A DNA stretch of 24,831 nt, from assembly GCA_003512125.1 (NCBI GenBank), contig DOSQ01000069.1, positions 995 through 25,825 of the forward strand, given 5' to 3'. Position numbers and translations under genes: made by a program. The notes beneath the pieces were generated by a model. That model was given only the letters and a program-made list of their open reading frames with translations. It made no database searches and was not told the origin of the DNA. This document shows positions 1 to 8,447 of the stretch, one piece after another (the first letter of the stretch is position 1; each line of letters starts with the position of its first letter). The stretch comes from Acidaminococcaceae bacterium. Lineage in GTDB: Bacteria; Bacillota; Negativicutes; Acidaminococcales; Acidaminococcaceae.

Positions 1-1188
1 ATCACTATCTCCCGCGCCATGGAAAAAATGGATCCCACCCTGGAAGAAGCGGCCCGGATATCAGGATCTTCGCCGCTGAAAACACTGTGGGATGTGACCC
101 TGCCTCTGATGATGCCCTCCATCGTGGCCGGCGGCCTGCTGGTATTCATCGCGGCAGCGTCCTGCTTCGGCATTCCGGCTATCGTCGGAATGCCAGGAAA
201 TATCGAAGTGATGACGACCCGTATCGTTACATTCTTGTATATGGGTGACGATAAAGGCATCCGTGACGCGACGGCCCTTGCTGTTTCCATGATGGTGGTG
301 GCCAACGGCCTTCTGATGTTCATGAGTTGGATGCTGAGTCACAAAGACTACACTACCATCAGCGGGAAAAGTACCCGTCCCAATATGGTGGAGCTGGGAA
401 AATGGAAATGGCCGGCCTTTGCCATGGTGGCAGGTTATGCCTTCATCGCGGTCATTCTTCCGTTGTCTTCTATTGTAATAACCTCGTTCCTGGTGAGCAT
501 GTCCAAAGGACTGGCGCTGGATAATTTCGGCATTGACGCCTGGATACCGGTAGTAACCAGTTCCCAATATATGGAAAGCGTCTGGCGTTCCATCGGTTAC
601 GGTATCGTGGCTGCCTGCATCGGCACGGTGTTAGCTCTGTTCGTTGCATATCTTTCTGTTAAGACGAATATCACCGGCCGCAGTATACCGGACCTGTTAG
701 TGGTGCTGGGGGGCGCTACCCCTTCCATCGTTATCGCCCTGGCCCTGATTGTCACATTTTCCGGGAATTACGGACTTAACCTGTATTCCACAATGTGGAT
801 TCTGATTGTTTCCTATCTTGTTAAATATATGACCATGAGCGTCCGTACTATTGCCGCATCCTTAAGCCAGGTGCACATCAGCCTGGAAGAAGCGGCCCTC
901 AGTTCCGGTGCCAGCTGGATCCGTACCTGCAAGGATATCATCATGCCACTGGTTGCGCCTTCAATTGTAGCAGGCTGGTTCCTGATTTTCATGCCCAGCT
1001 TCTATGAACTGACTATGTCAAACCTGCTGTATGGCGCGGATACGAAATCGCTCGGCGTACTGCTGTACGAACTGCAGACCTATGCGGACACCCAGAATGC
1101 ATCCGTTCTTTCGGTCATCATCCTGCTGATTGTTTTGATTGGCAATATCATTTTGAATAAGGTGACGAAAGGAAAGGTAAGCATCTAA
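1..1188 (+). CDS. ABC transporter permease, fused two-domain type (5' partial)
   Basis: Inner-membrane permease of the FbpB/AfuB/PhnU-like group, which imports iron(III), aminoethylphosphonate or phosphosugars. The frame is open from base 1: codons before the ATG at 19 read straight into a permease EAA loop, so that ATG is internal and the true start lies upstream. Two EAA loops are visible (about nt 40-130 and 880-960, each with an EEAA core and a following hydrophobic PSIVAG stretch). That is the mark of two permease halves fused in one chain. About eight hydrophobic segments can be picked out. The protein ends at TAA 1186-1188, and the ATPase gene starts 111 bases later, so they are probably one operon. 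A binding-protein gene normally precedes such a permease and would lie outside the window. The substrate cannot be told from the permease alone. Confidence 0.9.
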   Translation: MTISRAMEKMDPTLEEAARISGSSPLKTLWDVTLPLMMPSIVAGGLLVFIAAASCFGIPAIVGMPGNIEVMTTRIVTFLYMGDDKGIRDATALAVSMMVVANGLLMFMSWMLSHKDYTTISGKSTRPNMVELGKWKWPAFAMVAGYAFIAVILPLSSIVITSFLVSMSKGLALDNFGIDAWIPVVTSSQYMESVWRSIGYGIVAACIGTVLALFVAYLSVKTNITGRSIPDLLVVLGGATPSIVIALALIVTFSGNYGLNLYSTMWILIVSYLVKYMTMSVRTIAASLSQVHISLEEAALSSGASWIRTCKDIIMPLVAPSIVAGWFLIFMPSFYELTMSNLLYGADTKSLGVLLYELQTYADTQNASVLSVIILLIVLIGNIILNKVTKGKVSI

Positions 1189-1299
1189 ACAGTTCCGAAA
1201 ATTTTTCGGACGCCGGTTCCGGAGGCGACAGGTTGTTTACCGCCAGTTCCTTACGGATAAGAAAATTATGTAAAGCTGTGAAACGGAGGGAAGAGTAAC

Positions 1300-2352
1300 G
1301 TGGCAGAGTTAAAGCTTCATCATATATACAAGCGGTATGGCAATGTGACCGCGGTAGGGGATTTTAATATTGAAGTGGCGGACGGTGAATTTATTTCGTT
1401 CCTGGGTCCGTCTGGCTGTGGCAAAACTACCACGCTGCGGATGATTGCCGGCTTTGAAAAACCTACGGAAGGCGTGATCACGATAGGCGATCAGGAAGTC
1501 TCCAATGCGGAAAAGGGCTATTTTATGGCGCCGGAAAAACGCGGCATCGGCATGGTGTTCCAGAGTTACGCCGTGTGGCCTCATATGAATGTTATCGACA
1601 ATGTAGGTTATCCGCTGAAAATCCAGAATGTGCCCAAAGAGGAACGACTGAAGCAGGTTATGCAGATGCTGGAGCTGGTTCATCTGAAAGAATACGGGGA
1701 ACGTCTTCCCAGCCAGCTGTCCGGCGGACAGCAGCAGCGTGTGGCTCTGGCCCGCGCCCTGGTAGCCAAGCCCAGTCTGCTGCTGCTGGACGAACCTCTG
1801 TCCAACCTTGACGCCAAACTGCGGGAAAGCATGCGTTTTGAAATTTCCGCGATTCAAAAAGATCTGGGCATTACCGTAATATACGTTACCCATGATCAGA
1901 GTGAGGCCATGACTATGTCGGACCGGATCGTGGTTATGAGCATGGGTAAGGTGCAGCAGATTGGAAAACCTTACGACGTTTATACAAAACCTGCCAATCA
2001 GATGGTGGCTGACTTTATCGGTCTGGTCAACTTTATTCCTGCTATGGCGAAAGGTGATCGGATTTTTATGCAGGGATATGATGCTATTTCCTTCCCTAAC
2101 CCGAAAAAGATTTCCGGGGAGGCCGTGCTCGCTGTGCGCCCCGAAAACATTACCATTTCTAAAACCGGGGGTATGGTAGAAGGTGTCATGCATCACCGTT
2201 TCTATATGGGCGACAGCGTGGATTACCGAGTAAAAGTTAAAGATCACATTGTCCGTGTGATCCAGAAGGGCGCCGTGTACGGTACATACCGGGACGGGGA
2301 AACGGTTTTCCTTGATTTTGATAATGTGATGTCCTTTGCGAAGGAAGAGTAA
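1300..2352 (+). CDS. ABC transporter ATP-binding protein (FbpC/AfuC/PotA-like)
   Basis: ATPase subunit powering the upstream permease; 350 residues, usual for this family. All nucleotide-binding motifs are intact: Walker A GPSGCGKTT at residues 36-44, Q-loop Q88, signature LSGGQ at 140-144, Walker B LLLLDEP at 160-166, D-loop SNLD at 168-171 and switch His198. Residues from about 235 on form a short TOBE-like regulatory domain, as in importers of iron, spermidine or phosphosugars. The start is GTG 1300, chosen because ACGGAGGG lies at 1283-1290 and because the protein aligns from its first residues with the family (AELKLHHIYKRYG). A strong terminator follows, so the transcript from the permease probably ends here, before the solute-binding protein gene. 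Confidence 0.93.
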   Translation: MAELKLHHIYKRYGNVTAVGDFNIEVADGEFISFLGPSGCGKTTTLRMIAGFEKPTEGVITIGDQEVSNAEKGYFMAPEKRGIGMVFQSYAVWPHMNVIDNVGYPLKIQNVPKEERLKQVMQMLELVHLKEYGERLPSQLSGGQQQRVALARALVAKPSLLLLDEPLSNLDAKLRESMRFEISAIQKDLGITVIYVTHDQSEAMTMSDRIVVMSMGKVQQIGKPYDVYTKPANQMVADFIGLVNFIPAMAKGDRIFMQGYDAISFPNPKKISGEAVLAVRPENITISKTGGMVEGVMHHRFYMGDSVDYRVKVKDHIVRVIQKGAVYGTYRDGETVFLDFDNVMSFAKEE

Positions 2353-2394
2353 AGGACGCAAATAATATATTGATTTCCAATCCCACAATGGCGG

Positions 2395-2431
2395 CAGGGC
2401 AGTAACAAAAGAGATGTTACCGCCCTGTTTA
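2395..2431 (+). terminator. Intrinsic terminator after the ABC ATPase gene
   Basis: CAGGGCAGTAAC (2395-2406) pairs with GTTACCGCCCTG (2416-2427) around a 9-base loop with one A/C mismatch. TTTATTTA follows. It separates the permease/ATPase unit from the binding-protein unit. Confidence 0.8.
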
Positions 2432-2435
2432 TTTA

Positions 2436-2444
2436 TGGTATAAT
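2436..2444 (+). promoter_or_regulatory. Extended -10 promoter for the binding protein/HAD unit
   Basis: TGGTATAAT is a perfect -10 hexamer with the upstream TG of extended -10 promoters. It lies right after the terminator. No good -35 box is seen. Transcription would start near 2451, giving a leader of about 135 bases before the ATG at 2585. Confidence 0.6.
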
Positions 2445-2584
2445 GCTGTTACAGGATATGTTGCCGCTGTAAAGGAATGCGGCTGGTATCCGGTGGCTTG
2501 CTCAATTTGTTAAATCGTTGCGGTTTCAGATGCCAGTTCATTTGTGATGCAGCACATTTATTTTACGAAAGATATGAAATCATC

Positions 2585-3580
2585 ATGAAAAAGTTTTGTG
2601 TTCTACTTTTAGCGTTGTTGTGCCTGCTGATTCTGGAGGGCTGCGGTTCACAAAAACAGGATTCGCCTTCGGAAGGAGTCGTCCGGGTTTGCAGCAGCAT
2701 GAACCGGAATCTTTCGAAAGCACTTGTTGAGGATTTTGCCAACAAGACAGGGATTATGGTGGAATTTGATCCGCTGGTTGCGACATCCTTACCCCAGCGC
2801 CTGGACTTGCTGGGTGTCAGCAAGGTAGATGTATGGATGGGCGGTTCAGCTGAAGAATATTATATGGCGGCGGAGCGCGATATGCTGGAGCCATACCTGC
2901 CTCTGGGAGCTTCTAATATTTCGCCCCAATATATGGATCGTGACGCAAGATGGGTTCCTCTGTCGATAGATTATATTGCGCTGCTAAGCAACCGGAACAA
3001 TATGAACCGATTGGGAATTGAACCACCGGCATCATGGGATGAACTGCTGCAGCCTGTACTGCATAACGAAATCGCCATGGCGGATCTTGCGACCGGGGGG
3101 CCGTCCTATGGGCTGATTACTTCGTTATGGCAGTTACGCGGACAGGAAGCGGCGTTGCGGTTTGCTGGTGCTTTGCGTACACAGCAGGTGCAGTACCTGC
3201 CCACAGAAGCAAAGGCGGGATATGAAGTGTATCTTGGCAGAAAAGCAGTGGCGGTTATGTCGTTACACCATGCGCTGGCATTGGAAAGGGAACATTCTTT
3301 TTTATATGCTGCACCGGTGCGGGACGGGAACAAAAATATGATTACGGCGGCGGCGATTTTAAAAACCGGGGCTAAGCGAAAGGCTGCAGAGCGTTTTATG
3401 GAGTATCTGTATTCCAAGGAGGCGATGCAGATTATGCGTGAGTACCACCTGAATCCGCTGGCTGATATGGTGATGGATAAAAACAGGTACAATGATATTG
3501 GGACAGTTCCCAACGATGACCTGCGCTGGATGGCCGGGGAAAAGCAGGAACTGATTAAGAAATGGCTCAACGCAAAGTAG
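2585..3580 (+). CDS. ABC transporter solute-binding lipoprotein, FbpA/AfuA-like
   Basis: Extracytoplasmic binding protein that would capture the substrate and pass it to an ABC permease. The start is placed at ATG 2585 (331 residues) and not at the in-frame ATG 2477. From 2585 the protein opens with a textbook lipoprotein signal: MKKF, a leucine-rich core, then the lipobox LEGC, so the mature protein would be anchored by that cysteine. The body has family hallmarks, such as VCSSMN near the mature start, PASWDELL, and ADLATGGPSYG in the ligand region. The tandem tyrosine pair that binds ferric iron in FbpA is not evident in the C-terminal lobe. That leans away from iron towards a phosphonate or phosphosugar ligand, but weakly. 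The gene has its own promoter and is followed after 18 bases by a phosphatase gene. It sits downstream of the transporter genes, so it could be a second, alternative binding protein. Confidence 0.85.
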   Translation: MKKFCVLLLALLCLLILEGCGSQKQDSPSEGVVRVCSSMNRNLSKALVEDFANKTGIMVEFDPLVATSLPQRLDLLGVSKVDVWMGGSAEEYYMAAERDMLEPYLPLGASNISPQYMDRDARWVPLSIDYIALLSNRNNMNRLGIEPPASWDELLQPVLHNEIAMADLATGGPSYGLITSLWQLRGQEAALRFAGALRTQQVQYLPTEAKAGYEVYLGRKAVAVMSLHHALALEREHSFLYAAPVRDGNKNMITAAAILKTGAKRKAAERFMEYLYSKEAMQIMREYHLNPLADMVMDKNRYNDIGTVPNDDLRWMAGEKQELIKKWLNAK

Positions 3581-3598
3581 GATGGGAAGGATTTCAGG

Positions 3599-4408
3599 AT
3601 GAACACAGATAATTTACAGCAGCTGAAACAAATAAAATGTTTTTTGTTTGATATGGATGGTACCATCAACCTGGGTATGGAACTGATCCCTGGCATGGAA
3701 GGATTCTTTGACAAATTAAAAGAAACCGGGCGCTCCTATTACCTGGTTACCAACAATTCATCCAAAGATCATACCCATTATGTCAAAAAGATGAATGCTA
3801 TAGGTGTGCCGGTGACGAAGCATGATATCCTGATTTCTTCTGACGCGCTGGTTAACCACCTGAAGCACAGCAAACCGGGCGCCAGGCTCTTTGTACTGGG
3901 GACGCCGGAATTAAAGGCGGCGATACGGGAAGGCGGTTTTACACTGACTTCAGGTCTGGAAGAAAAAACGGATTATGTGGTGGTGGGATTTGATCAGACG
4001 CTGACCTATGAAACCCTGACCATTGCCTGCCGTCTGATTGACAGAGGGGTTCCATATATTGCGACCCATCCGGATGTACGCTGCCCTATTGAGGGTGGGG
4101 AGTATATTCCTGACACAGGGGCTTTTCTGGCCTGTATCAAAACCGCTACAGGCAAAGAACCGGAATATATTACAGGCAAGCCTTACGGTTATATGGTTGA
4201 TACGGTGATGGAACGTACCGGCCTGAAAAAAGAAGAGATCGCCATGGTAGGCGATCGGCTGATGACGGATATCCGCTTTGGGACGGATAATGGTATTCTT
4301 TCGGTTTTGGTGCTGACCGGGGAAGCGACATTGGAAGATGTAGAAAATGGGGACGTGAAGCCGGATATTATACTTCCCCATGCGAAAGAGATATTGAAGT
4401 ATTTATAA
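3599..4408 (+). CDS. HAD-superfamily phosphatase, subfamily IIA (NagD-like)
   Basis: Cytoplasmic phosphatase of the NagD/p-nitrophenylphosphatase group, which dephosphorylates small phosphate esters such as nucleotides or sugar phosphates; 269 residues, a normal length. Motif I is DMDGT at residues 18-22 (Asp18 nucleophile, Asp20 acid/base), motif II is TNNSS at 51-55, motif III is the lysine of TGKPYG, and motif IV is GDRLMTD at 218-224. The large cap of type IIA enzymes sits between motifs II and III. A GGGAAGG-like ribosome site lies within 18 bases of the previous stop, so it is probably co-transcribed with the binding protein. That pairing suggests an imported phosphate ester might be dephosphorylated in the cell, but this is inference. 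It converges with the mupG gene with only 16 bases between the stops and no clear terminator. Confidence 0.88.
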   Translation: MNTDNLQQLKQIKCFLFDMDGTINLGMELIPGMEGFFDKLKETGRSYYLVTNNSSKDHTHYVKKMNAIGVPVTKHDILISSDALVNHLKHSKPGARLFVLGTPELKAAIREGGFTLTSGLEEKTDYVVVGFDQTLTYETLTIACRLIDRGVPYIATHPDVRCPIEGGEYIPDTGAFLACIKTATGKEPEYITGKPYGYMVDTVMERTGLKKEEIAMVGDRLMTDIRFGTDNGILSVLVLTGEATLEDVENGDVKPDIILPHAKEILKYL

Positions 4409-4424
4409 ATCTACGCCAAACCGG

Positions 4425-5639
4425 CTACTCGATTTCAAATCGGAATGGAATCTCAGCGCTGATGAGGGAAAGCAATGGTACGTCTTCTTTTTTGACCTGG
4501 GCAATCACATTGCTGCGGGGATCCATGGACTGAGGCGCGGTTAAAATCTGGAGTTCGCCTTTATAACGTCCGTACGTATTATTGTCGAGCAGGACAGTTC
4601 CTACCGGCAGCAGGGAAGATTTTTTCCCATTAGCCAGATGCTGGGGGCCGGCGAATACGGCGGCATACTCTTTCGGCATTTCGATGATGAGTTTATTCTC
4701 GTTCCGTTCCGGAGTGATATCTAAACTTTTGGTAATGTTTCGGCTTTCTGCAGCACGAATTACATCTGCTGCAGGGTCGGGACGGTTGGTAAAGGAACGG
4801 GCCAGCAAATCTTTAATATAAGGGGCATCCGATAAAACCTGAATATGTAATGGCAGCGGCACGTCCGGCTGCCATTCTTTTTTAGGGGGCAGGGCTTTGC
4901 GGGAGTACCGGGCATCTGCTTTGACCAAGGTCTCCGGATCAGCCAGGGCCTGCAGTTCCGACAGAGCCGGGTTACTGTCCCCGATAATCAGGCTGTCACA
5001 GCCGATGGCGGTCAGGATAGGAGCAGCATCACAGGGTGCGATGCCACGGAGACTTTCCATAGTTGGAAGGCCTGCGCACAGAGGCGCCCGCCTGCCGGTC
5101 TGGCTTGCAACAAAAACACCTGCTGTTATGTCGTGGCGGTGTAACAATGCATTTTGCCGCTGCACCGTTTCAGCGCTGAGACCGGTATGGAGACGTGGAT
5201 AAAAATTGTGCAATCCGCTGATGTGGGAAAAGTCTGCACATTCTTTTAGTAAAGCGTTTAACTGGACAGAACGGGCTGTAGAAGCGTTTATTTGCACATT
5301 CATTTCCCGGCTGAATTCCGCCATTATTTTTGGCCCGATTCCGTAATCAAAGCGGGCGGTGGTAATGTGGATATTTTTCAGACTGGCGGGCGTAAGTTCC
5401 GGTATGTCCAAAATCTGCAGCGTAAGGGGTGAAATGTCGGCAATTACTTCCAGCCCCAGACTTTCCGCAAAAGTGAAGAGACAAAGTGCGTCTTCTCGTA
5501 GCGCGTTACCATTGCATTCCGGAATATGCAGGGAAGTAAAGACCTTCCTGTAACCCAGCTCTGCAGCATCTTGCAATAGCTGCTGGCTTTTTTCCCTGTC
5601 CGCGTCAAGCCCGGGATATATGGAAATTCCTAATATCAT
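4425..5639 (-). CDS. mupG: MupG-like 6-phospho-N-acetylmuramidase (DUF871 family)
   Basis: Predicted to split MurNAc-6-phosphate-GlcNAc, a cell-wall disaccharide phosphorylated on uptake, into MurNAc-6-phosphate and GlcNAc in the cytoplasm. The DUF871 family is known for this activity in Staphylococcus. The N-terminus LGISIYPG, followed by GYRKVFTSLHIPE, is the family's characteristic TIM-barrel opening. The C-terminal 120 residues, with DNNTYGRYKGEL, form the expected small cyclophilin-like domain. At 404 residues it is somewhat longer than the usual roughly 360. Start ATG 5637-5639 has a GGGAG ribosome site about 9 bases upstream. It lies 151 bases downstream of murQ on the same strand, and murQ catalyses the next step, which strongly supports the assignment. 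No PTS component is present nearby. Confidence 0.85.
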   Translation of the reverse strand: MILGISIYPGLDADREKSQQLLQDAAELGYRKVFTSLHIPECNGNALREDALCLFTFAESLGLEVIADISPLTLQILDIPELTPASLKNIHITTARFDYGIGPKIMAEFSREMNVQINASTARSVQLNALLKECADFSHISGLHNFYPRLHTGLSAETVQRQNALLHRHDITAGVFVASQTGRRAPLCAGLPTMESLRGIAPCDAAPILTAIGCDSLIIGDSNPALSELQALADPETLVKADARYSRKALPPKKEWQPDVPLPLHIQVLSDAPYIKDLLARSFTNRPDPAADVIRAAESRNITKSLDITPERNENKLIIEMPKEYAAVFAGPQHLANGKKSSLLPVGTVLLDNNTYGRYKGELQILTAPQSMDPRSNVIAQVKKEDVPLLSLISAEIPFRFEIE

Positions 5640-5790
5640 GATAGTATTCTCCCGTAAGGATTGAGTTAATCAGCGTTTCATAAAATTTCTGTAGGTACTT
5701 AACTGTTTGAAACGTTTTGTGACTGCAATAGCATAAATCCCTAACTGCAAATTAAACTATTGTGGCAGATGAGCAGGTTCGTGTTGCCGT

Positions 5791-6687
5791 TCACTTCTGG
5801 AGGGCCTGCTTTAAACGCCCCTGACTTGCTCTCAGTTTTTGCAGTGCCGTCTCGTAATCAACATTGGCGAGGTGCATCAGAATAGCAGGCTTTACCGCCC
5901 CGTGGGACTGCTCCAGTAATGAATCTGCCGCTTCGCTGTCGCATCCGGAAGCTTCCATTAAGATGCGCCGGGCCCGGGCTTTCAATTTGTCGTTGGTACA
6001 TTGCAGATCGACCATTAAATTACCGTATACTTTTCCCATCAGGATCATGCTTCCGGTGGAAAGCATGTTTAAAATCAGCTTTTGCGCCGTTCCGGCTTTC
6101 ATGCGGGTAGAACCGGTGATGACCTCCGGTCCGGTGACTGCTGTCAGTGAAAGATTTGTGTAAGACGAAGTCTCTGGTTTTTCCGTGCAGGCGACATCAA
6201 TGGCATAGGCACCGGTCCGTTGTGCAAACTTTAACGCGCCAATTACGTAAGGAGTTCTTCCAGATGCGGAGAGGCCGACCACAACGTCCAGATTTGTCAG
6301 GTTTTGCTTTTGCAGAGCTTCTGCTCCGGCTTCTTCGGAGTCTTCTGCTCCTTCCTGGGCACGAAAGATAGCCGGTGCGCCCCCGGCAATGATTCCCTGT
6401 ATCAGTTCCGGTGGCGTGCTGTAAGTGGGCGGGCACTCGGCTGCATCTAAAATCCCCAGCCTTCCGGAAGTGCCGGAGCCGATATAAAACAAGCGGCCTC
6501 CGTGGGAAAGACGGTTAGCGATGACTGTTATTGCCCGGGAAATATTTGGCAGAATCTTTTTCACTGCTTTCGGTACAGTCTGGTCTTCTGCGTTAATCAG
6601 TTTTACAATTTCCAGCGCGGAAGCTTCGTCGATGGCTGTTGTTTTTGGATTCGGCTGTTCTGTAGTCAGTTTTGTTAAATCAATCAT
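5791..6687 (-). CDS. murQ: N-acetylmuramic acid 6-phosphate etherase
   Basis: Cleaves the lactyl ether of MurNAc-6-phosphate to give GlcNAc-6-phosphate and D-lactate, in cytoplasmic cell-wall recycling. 298 residues, the usual size. The SIS sugar-phosphate domain shows YIGSGTSGRLGILDAAECPP at residues 68-87. Glu84 and Glu115 (in EGAEDSEE) fall where the two catalytic glutamates of the E. coli enzyme (83 and 114) are expected. GSTRMKAGTAQK further on is another family signature. The start at 6687 has an AAGGAAA ribosome site. It is transcribed from a strong promoter in the divergent gap shared with lysA and is followed by mupG. The GlcNAc-6-phosphate product would need NagA, which is not in the window. 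Confidence 0.96.
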   Translation of the reverse strand: MIDLTKLTTEQPNPKTTAIDEASALEIVKLINAEDQTVPKAVKKILPNISRAITVIANRLSHGGRLFYIGSGTSGRLGILDAAECPPTYSTPPELIQGIIAGGAPAIFRAQEGAEDSEEAGAEALQKQNLTNLDVVVGLSASGRTPYVIGALKFAQRTGAYAIDVACTEKPETSSYTNLSLTAVTGPEVITGSTRMKAGTAQKLILNMLSTGSMILMGKVYGNLMVDLQCTNDKLKARARRILMEASGCDSEAADSLLEQSHGAVKPAILMHLANVDYETALQKLRASQGRLKQALQK

Positions 6688-6715
6688 GGTTTTTCCTTTC
6701 GGTGAGGAAGTGTTT

Positions 6716-6727
6716 ATGTAATTACAT
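6716..6727. promoter_or_regulatory. Palindrome in the murQ leader, possible operator
   Basis: ATGTAATTACAT is a perfect 12-base palindrome. It lies between the predicted murQ transcription start and its ATG, where a repressor could block transcription. MurNAc genes are often controlled by MurR/RpiR-type regulators, but none is encoded here and the match to any known operator is untested. Confidence 0.3.
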
Positions 6728-6764
6728 TAAGTTTTGCAATGTGGAAGTATTAGGTTTTAAAATC

Positions 6765-6793
6765 ATTATATCCTAAATAACACAGTGTGGCAA
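6765..6793 (-). promoter_or_regulatory. murQ promoter
   Basis: Read on the minus strand: TTGCCA (6793-6788), a 17-base spacer, then TATAAT (6770-6765). This is nearly consensus sigma-A spacing and sequence. Transcription should start near 6758, giving a leader of about 70 bases. Confidence 0.8.
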
Positions 6794-6884
6794 AACTAAA
6801 TTGGAAGATTTATATAATATCATTGAAGGACTTTACATTAAGAAGTTTTCGTCAGTATTTCTTTATGATTTCTCCATTTTTGCA

Positions 6885-6913
6885 TTGACCCTGTAAGCAG
6901 TTTATATTATGAT
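6885..6913 (+). promoter_or_regulatory. lysA promoter
   Basis: TTGACC (6885-6890), a 17-base spacer and TATGAT (6908-6913). The -10 box overlaps the upstream in-frame ATG at 6909, so that ATG cannot be the translation start. This supports the start at 7020. The promoter is back-to-back with the murQ promoter. Confidence 0.75.
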
Positions 6914-7019
6914 AAGTAAGAACTGTCAGAATTCATACGATGGTTTGGAATGCGTTCACAGCTTTTTGAGGGGAGTGCTGATGCATCTGGGCGGCACTGT
7001 AAAAGGAGAAAACAGAATT

Positions 7020-8294
7020 ATGAACAAGAAGATACCGTATATTACAAAAGAAAAAGCAGAACAGATTGCAAAGAATTTCCCGACGCCTTTTTATCTGTAT
7101 GATGAGGCTGGGATTCGCAAAACAGCCCGTCTGGTGAATAAAGCGTTTGGCTGGAATAAAGGGTTTAAAGAATATTTTGCGGTGAAGGCTACTCCTAACC
7201 CGTATATTCTGCAGATTTTGAAGGAAGAGGGTTGCGGCGCCGACTGCTCTTCCCTGACCGAATTACAGATGAGTCACGCTGTTGGACTGACCGGTCATGA
7301 CATAATGTTCAGTTCCAACGAAACGCCGGTGGAAGATATGCAGCTGGCAAAAAAAATGGGTGCCATTATCAATCTGGATGACCTGACGCATGTGGAATTT
7401 TTGGACCAGGTAGCAGGCATTCCTGAAACGATCTGCTGCCGGTTTAATCCCGGCGGTCACTTTGCCATTGCCAACAGCATTATGGATAACCCCGGCGATT
7501 CCAAATACGGAATGACCCGGGAGCAGATGGTGGAAGCCTATAAGATTCTGATGCAGAAAGGCGCGAAGCGTTTTGGCATTCATGCATTCCTTGCTTCCAA
7601 CACCGTGACCAACGAGTATTACCCGGAACTGGCCCGGCAGCTGTTTACACTGGCCGTAGAACTGAAAAGCGAAACCGGTGCGGATATTACATTTATTAAT
7701 TTATCAGGCGGTGTGGGTATCGCCTATCGGCCTGAACAGGCGGAAAACGATATCCTTGCTATCGGAGAAGGGGTGCGTAAAGTTTTTGAAGAAGTGCTGG
7801 TGCCTGCCGGCATGGAGAACGTAAAACTGTTCACCGAAATGGGCCGTTTTATGTTGGCGCCTTACGGCGCGGTGGTTACCCGTGCAATCCATGAAAAACA
7901 TATTTATAAAGAATATATCGGTGTGGATGCCTGTGCTGCGAACCTGATGCGTCCTGCTATGTACGGATCATACCACCATATTACCGTATTAGGCAAAGAA
8001 GAGGCAGAGCGTTCCCATGTTTACGATGTGGTAGGCGGCTTATGTGAAAACAATGACAAGTTTGCCATTGACCGGGAGCTCCCGGAAATCCAAAAAGGCG
8101 ATTTGCTGTTTATCCACGATGCCGGGGCCCACGGCTTTTCTATGGGTTATAATTACAATGGGAAGCTGCGCAGCGCGGAACTGCTGTTGCAGGAAAACGG
8201 CGGTGTGAAGATGATTCGTCGTGCGGAAGAGCCGAAGGACTACTTCGCTACATTTGATTTCAGCAATGATTTCCCGGAGCTGAAAACATTTTAA
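7020..8294 (+). CDS. lysA: Diaminopimelate decarboxylase
   Basis: PLP enzyme of fold type III that decarboxylates meso-diaminopimelate to L-lysine, the last step of lysine synthesis. Start ATG 7020 is chosen because an AAGGAG ribosome site lies at 7003-7008 and the promoter -10 overlaps the earlier ATG. This gives 424 residues. The PLP lysine is Lys56 in YFAVKATPNP, followed by GADCSSLTE. The second half has SGGVGIAYRPEQ, EMGR at 273-276 and GGLCEN with Cys342. The usual motifs are EPGR and CES, so this is a divergent branch that I recall as common in anaerobic Firmicutes and annotated as LysA. VDACAANLMRPAMYG and the C-terminal region are typical of that branch. It stands alone, divergent from murQ. 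Decarboxylation of another amino acid cannot be excluded from sequence alone. Confidence 0.85.
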   Translation: MNKKIPYITKEKAEQIAKNFPTPFYLYDEAGIRKTARLVNKAFGWNKGFKEYFAVKATPNPYILQILKEEGCGADCSSLTELQMSHAVGLTGHDIMFSSNETPVEDMQLAKKMGAIINLDDLTHVEFLDQVAGIPETICCRFNPGGHFAIANSIMDNPGDSKYGMTREQMVEAYKILMQKGAKRFGIHAFLASNTVTNEYYPELARQLFTLAVELKSETGADITFINLSGGVGIAYRPEQAENDILAIGEGVRKVFEEVLVPAGMENVKLFTEMGRFMLAPYGAVVTRAIHEKHIYKEYIGVDACAANLMRPAMYGSYHHITVLGKEEAERSHVYDVVGGLCENNDKFAIDRELPEIQKGDLLFIHDAGAHGFSMGYNYNGKLRSAELLLQENGGVKMIRRAEEPKDYFATFDFSNDFPELKTF

Positions 8295-8329
8295 AGCTAA
8301 AAGACTATATACGAAGAAAAAACAAAAGC

Positions 8330-8371
8330 CCCGCAGTTGTTCTATTCAGATAAATAACTGCGGGTATTTTT
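8330..8371. terminator. Bidirectional terminator between lysA and clcA
   Basis: CCCGCAGTT (8330-8338) pairs perfectly with AACTGCGGG (8356-8364). The plus strand continues TATTTTTC. The minus-strand copy is followed by a T-rich run, so it can serve both converging genes. Confidence 0.85.
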
Positions 8372-8447
8372 CTGTGATTTGCAGACGCTGCAGAAAAACA
8401 AAAAAAGTAAAATAAGAATATTACTGTGTTTTTTAAGAAAACTCCAA

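Noticed and set aside
1194..1210. Short hairpin TCCGAAAATTTTTCGGA after the permease gene
   Set aside because: Weak short stem with no following T-run, inside a probable operon; not credible as a terminator.
1309..2388. Long minus-strand frame of 359 codons opposite the ABC ATPase gene
   Set aside because: It mirrors a gene with all ATPase motifs, has histidine-rich low-sense composition and no family features.
2477..2584. Upstream extension of the solute-binding protein to ATG 2477
   Set aside because: It would put 36 residues before a complete lipoprotein signal peptide, and the ribosome site is too close.
5690..5740. A cre-like (CcpA) site around AAACGTTT between murQ and mupG
   Set aside because: Neither strand matches the outer bases of the cre consensus; only the central bases fit.
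6909..7019. Upstream extension of lysA to ATG 6909
   Set aside because: The predicted -10 box (6908-6913) covers this ATG, so it would not be transcribed.
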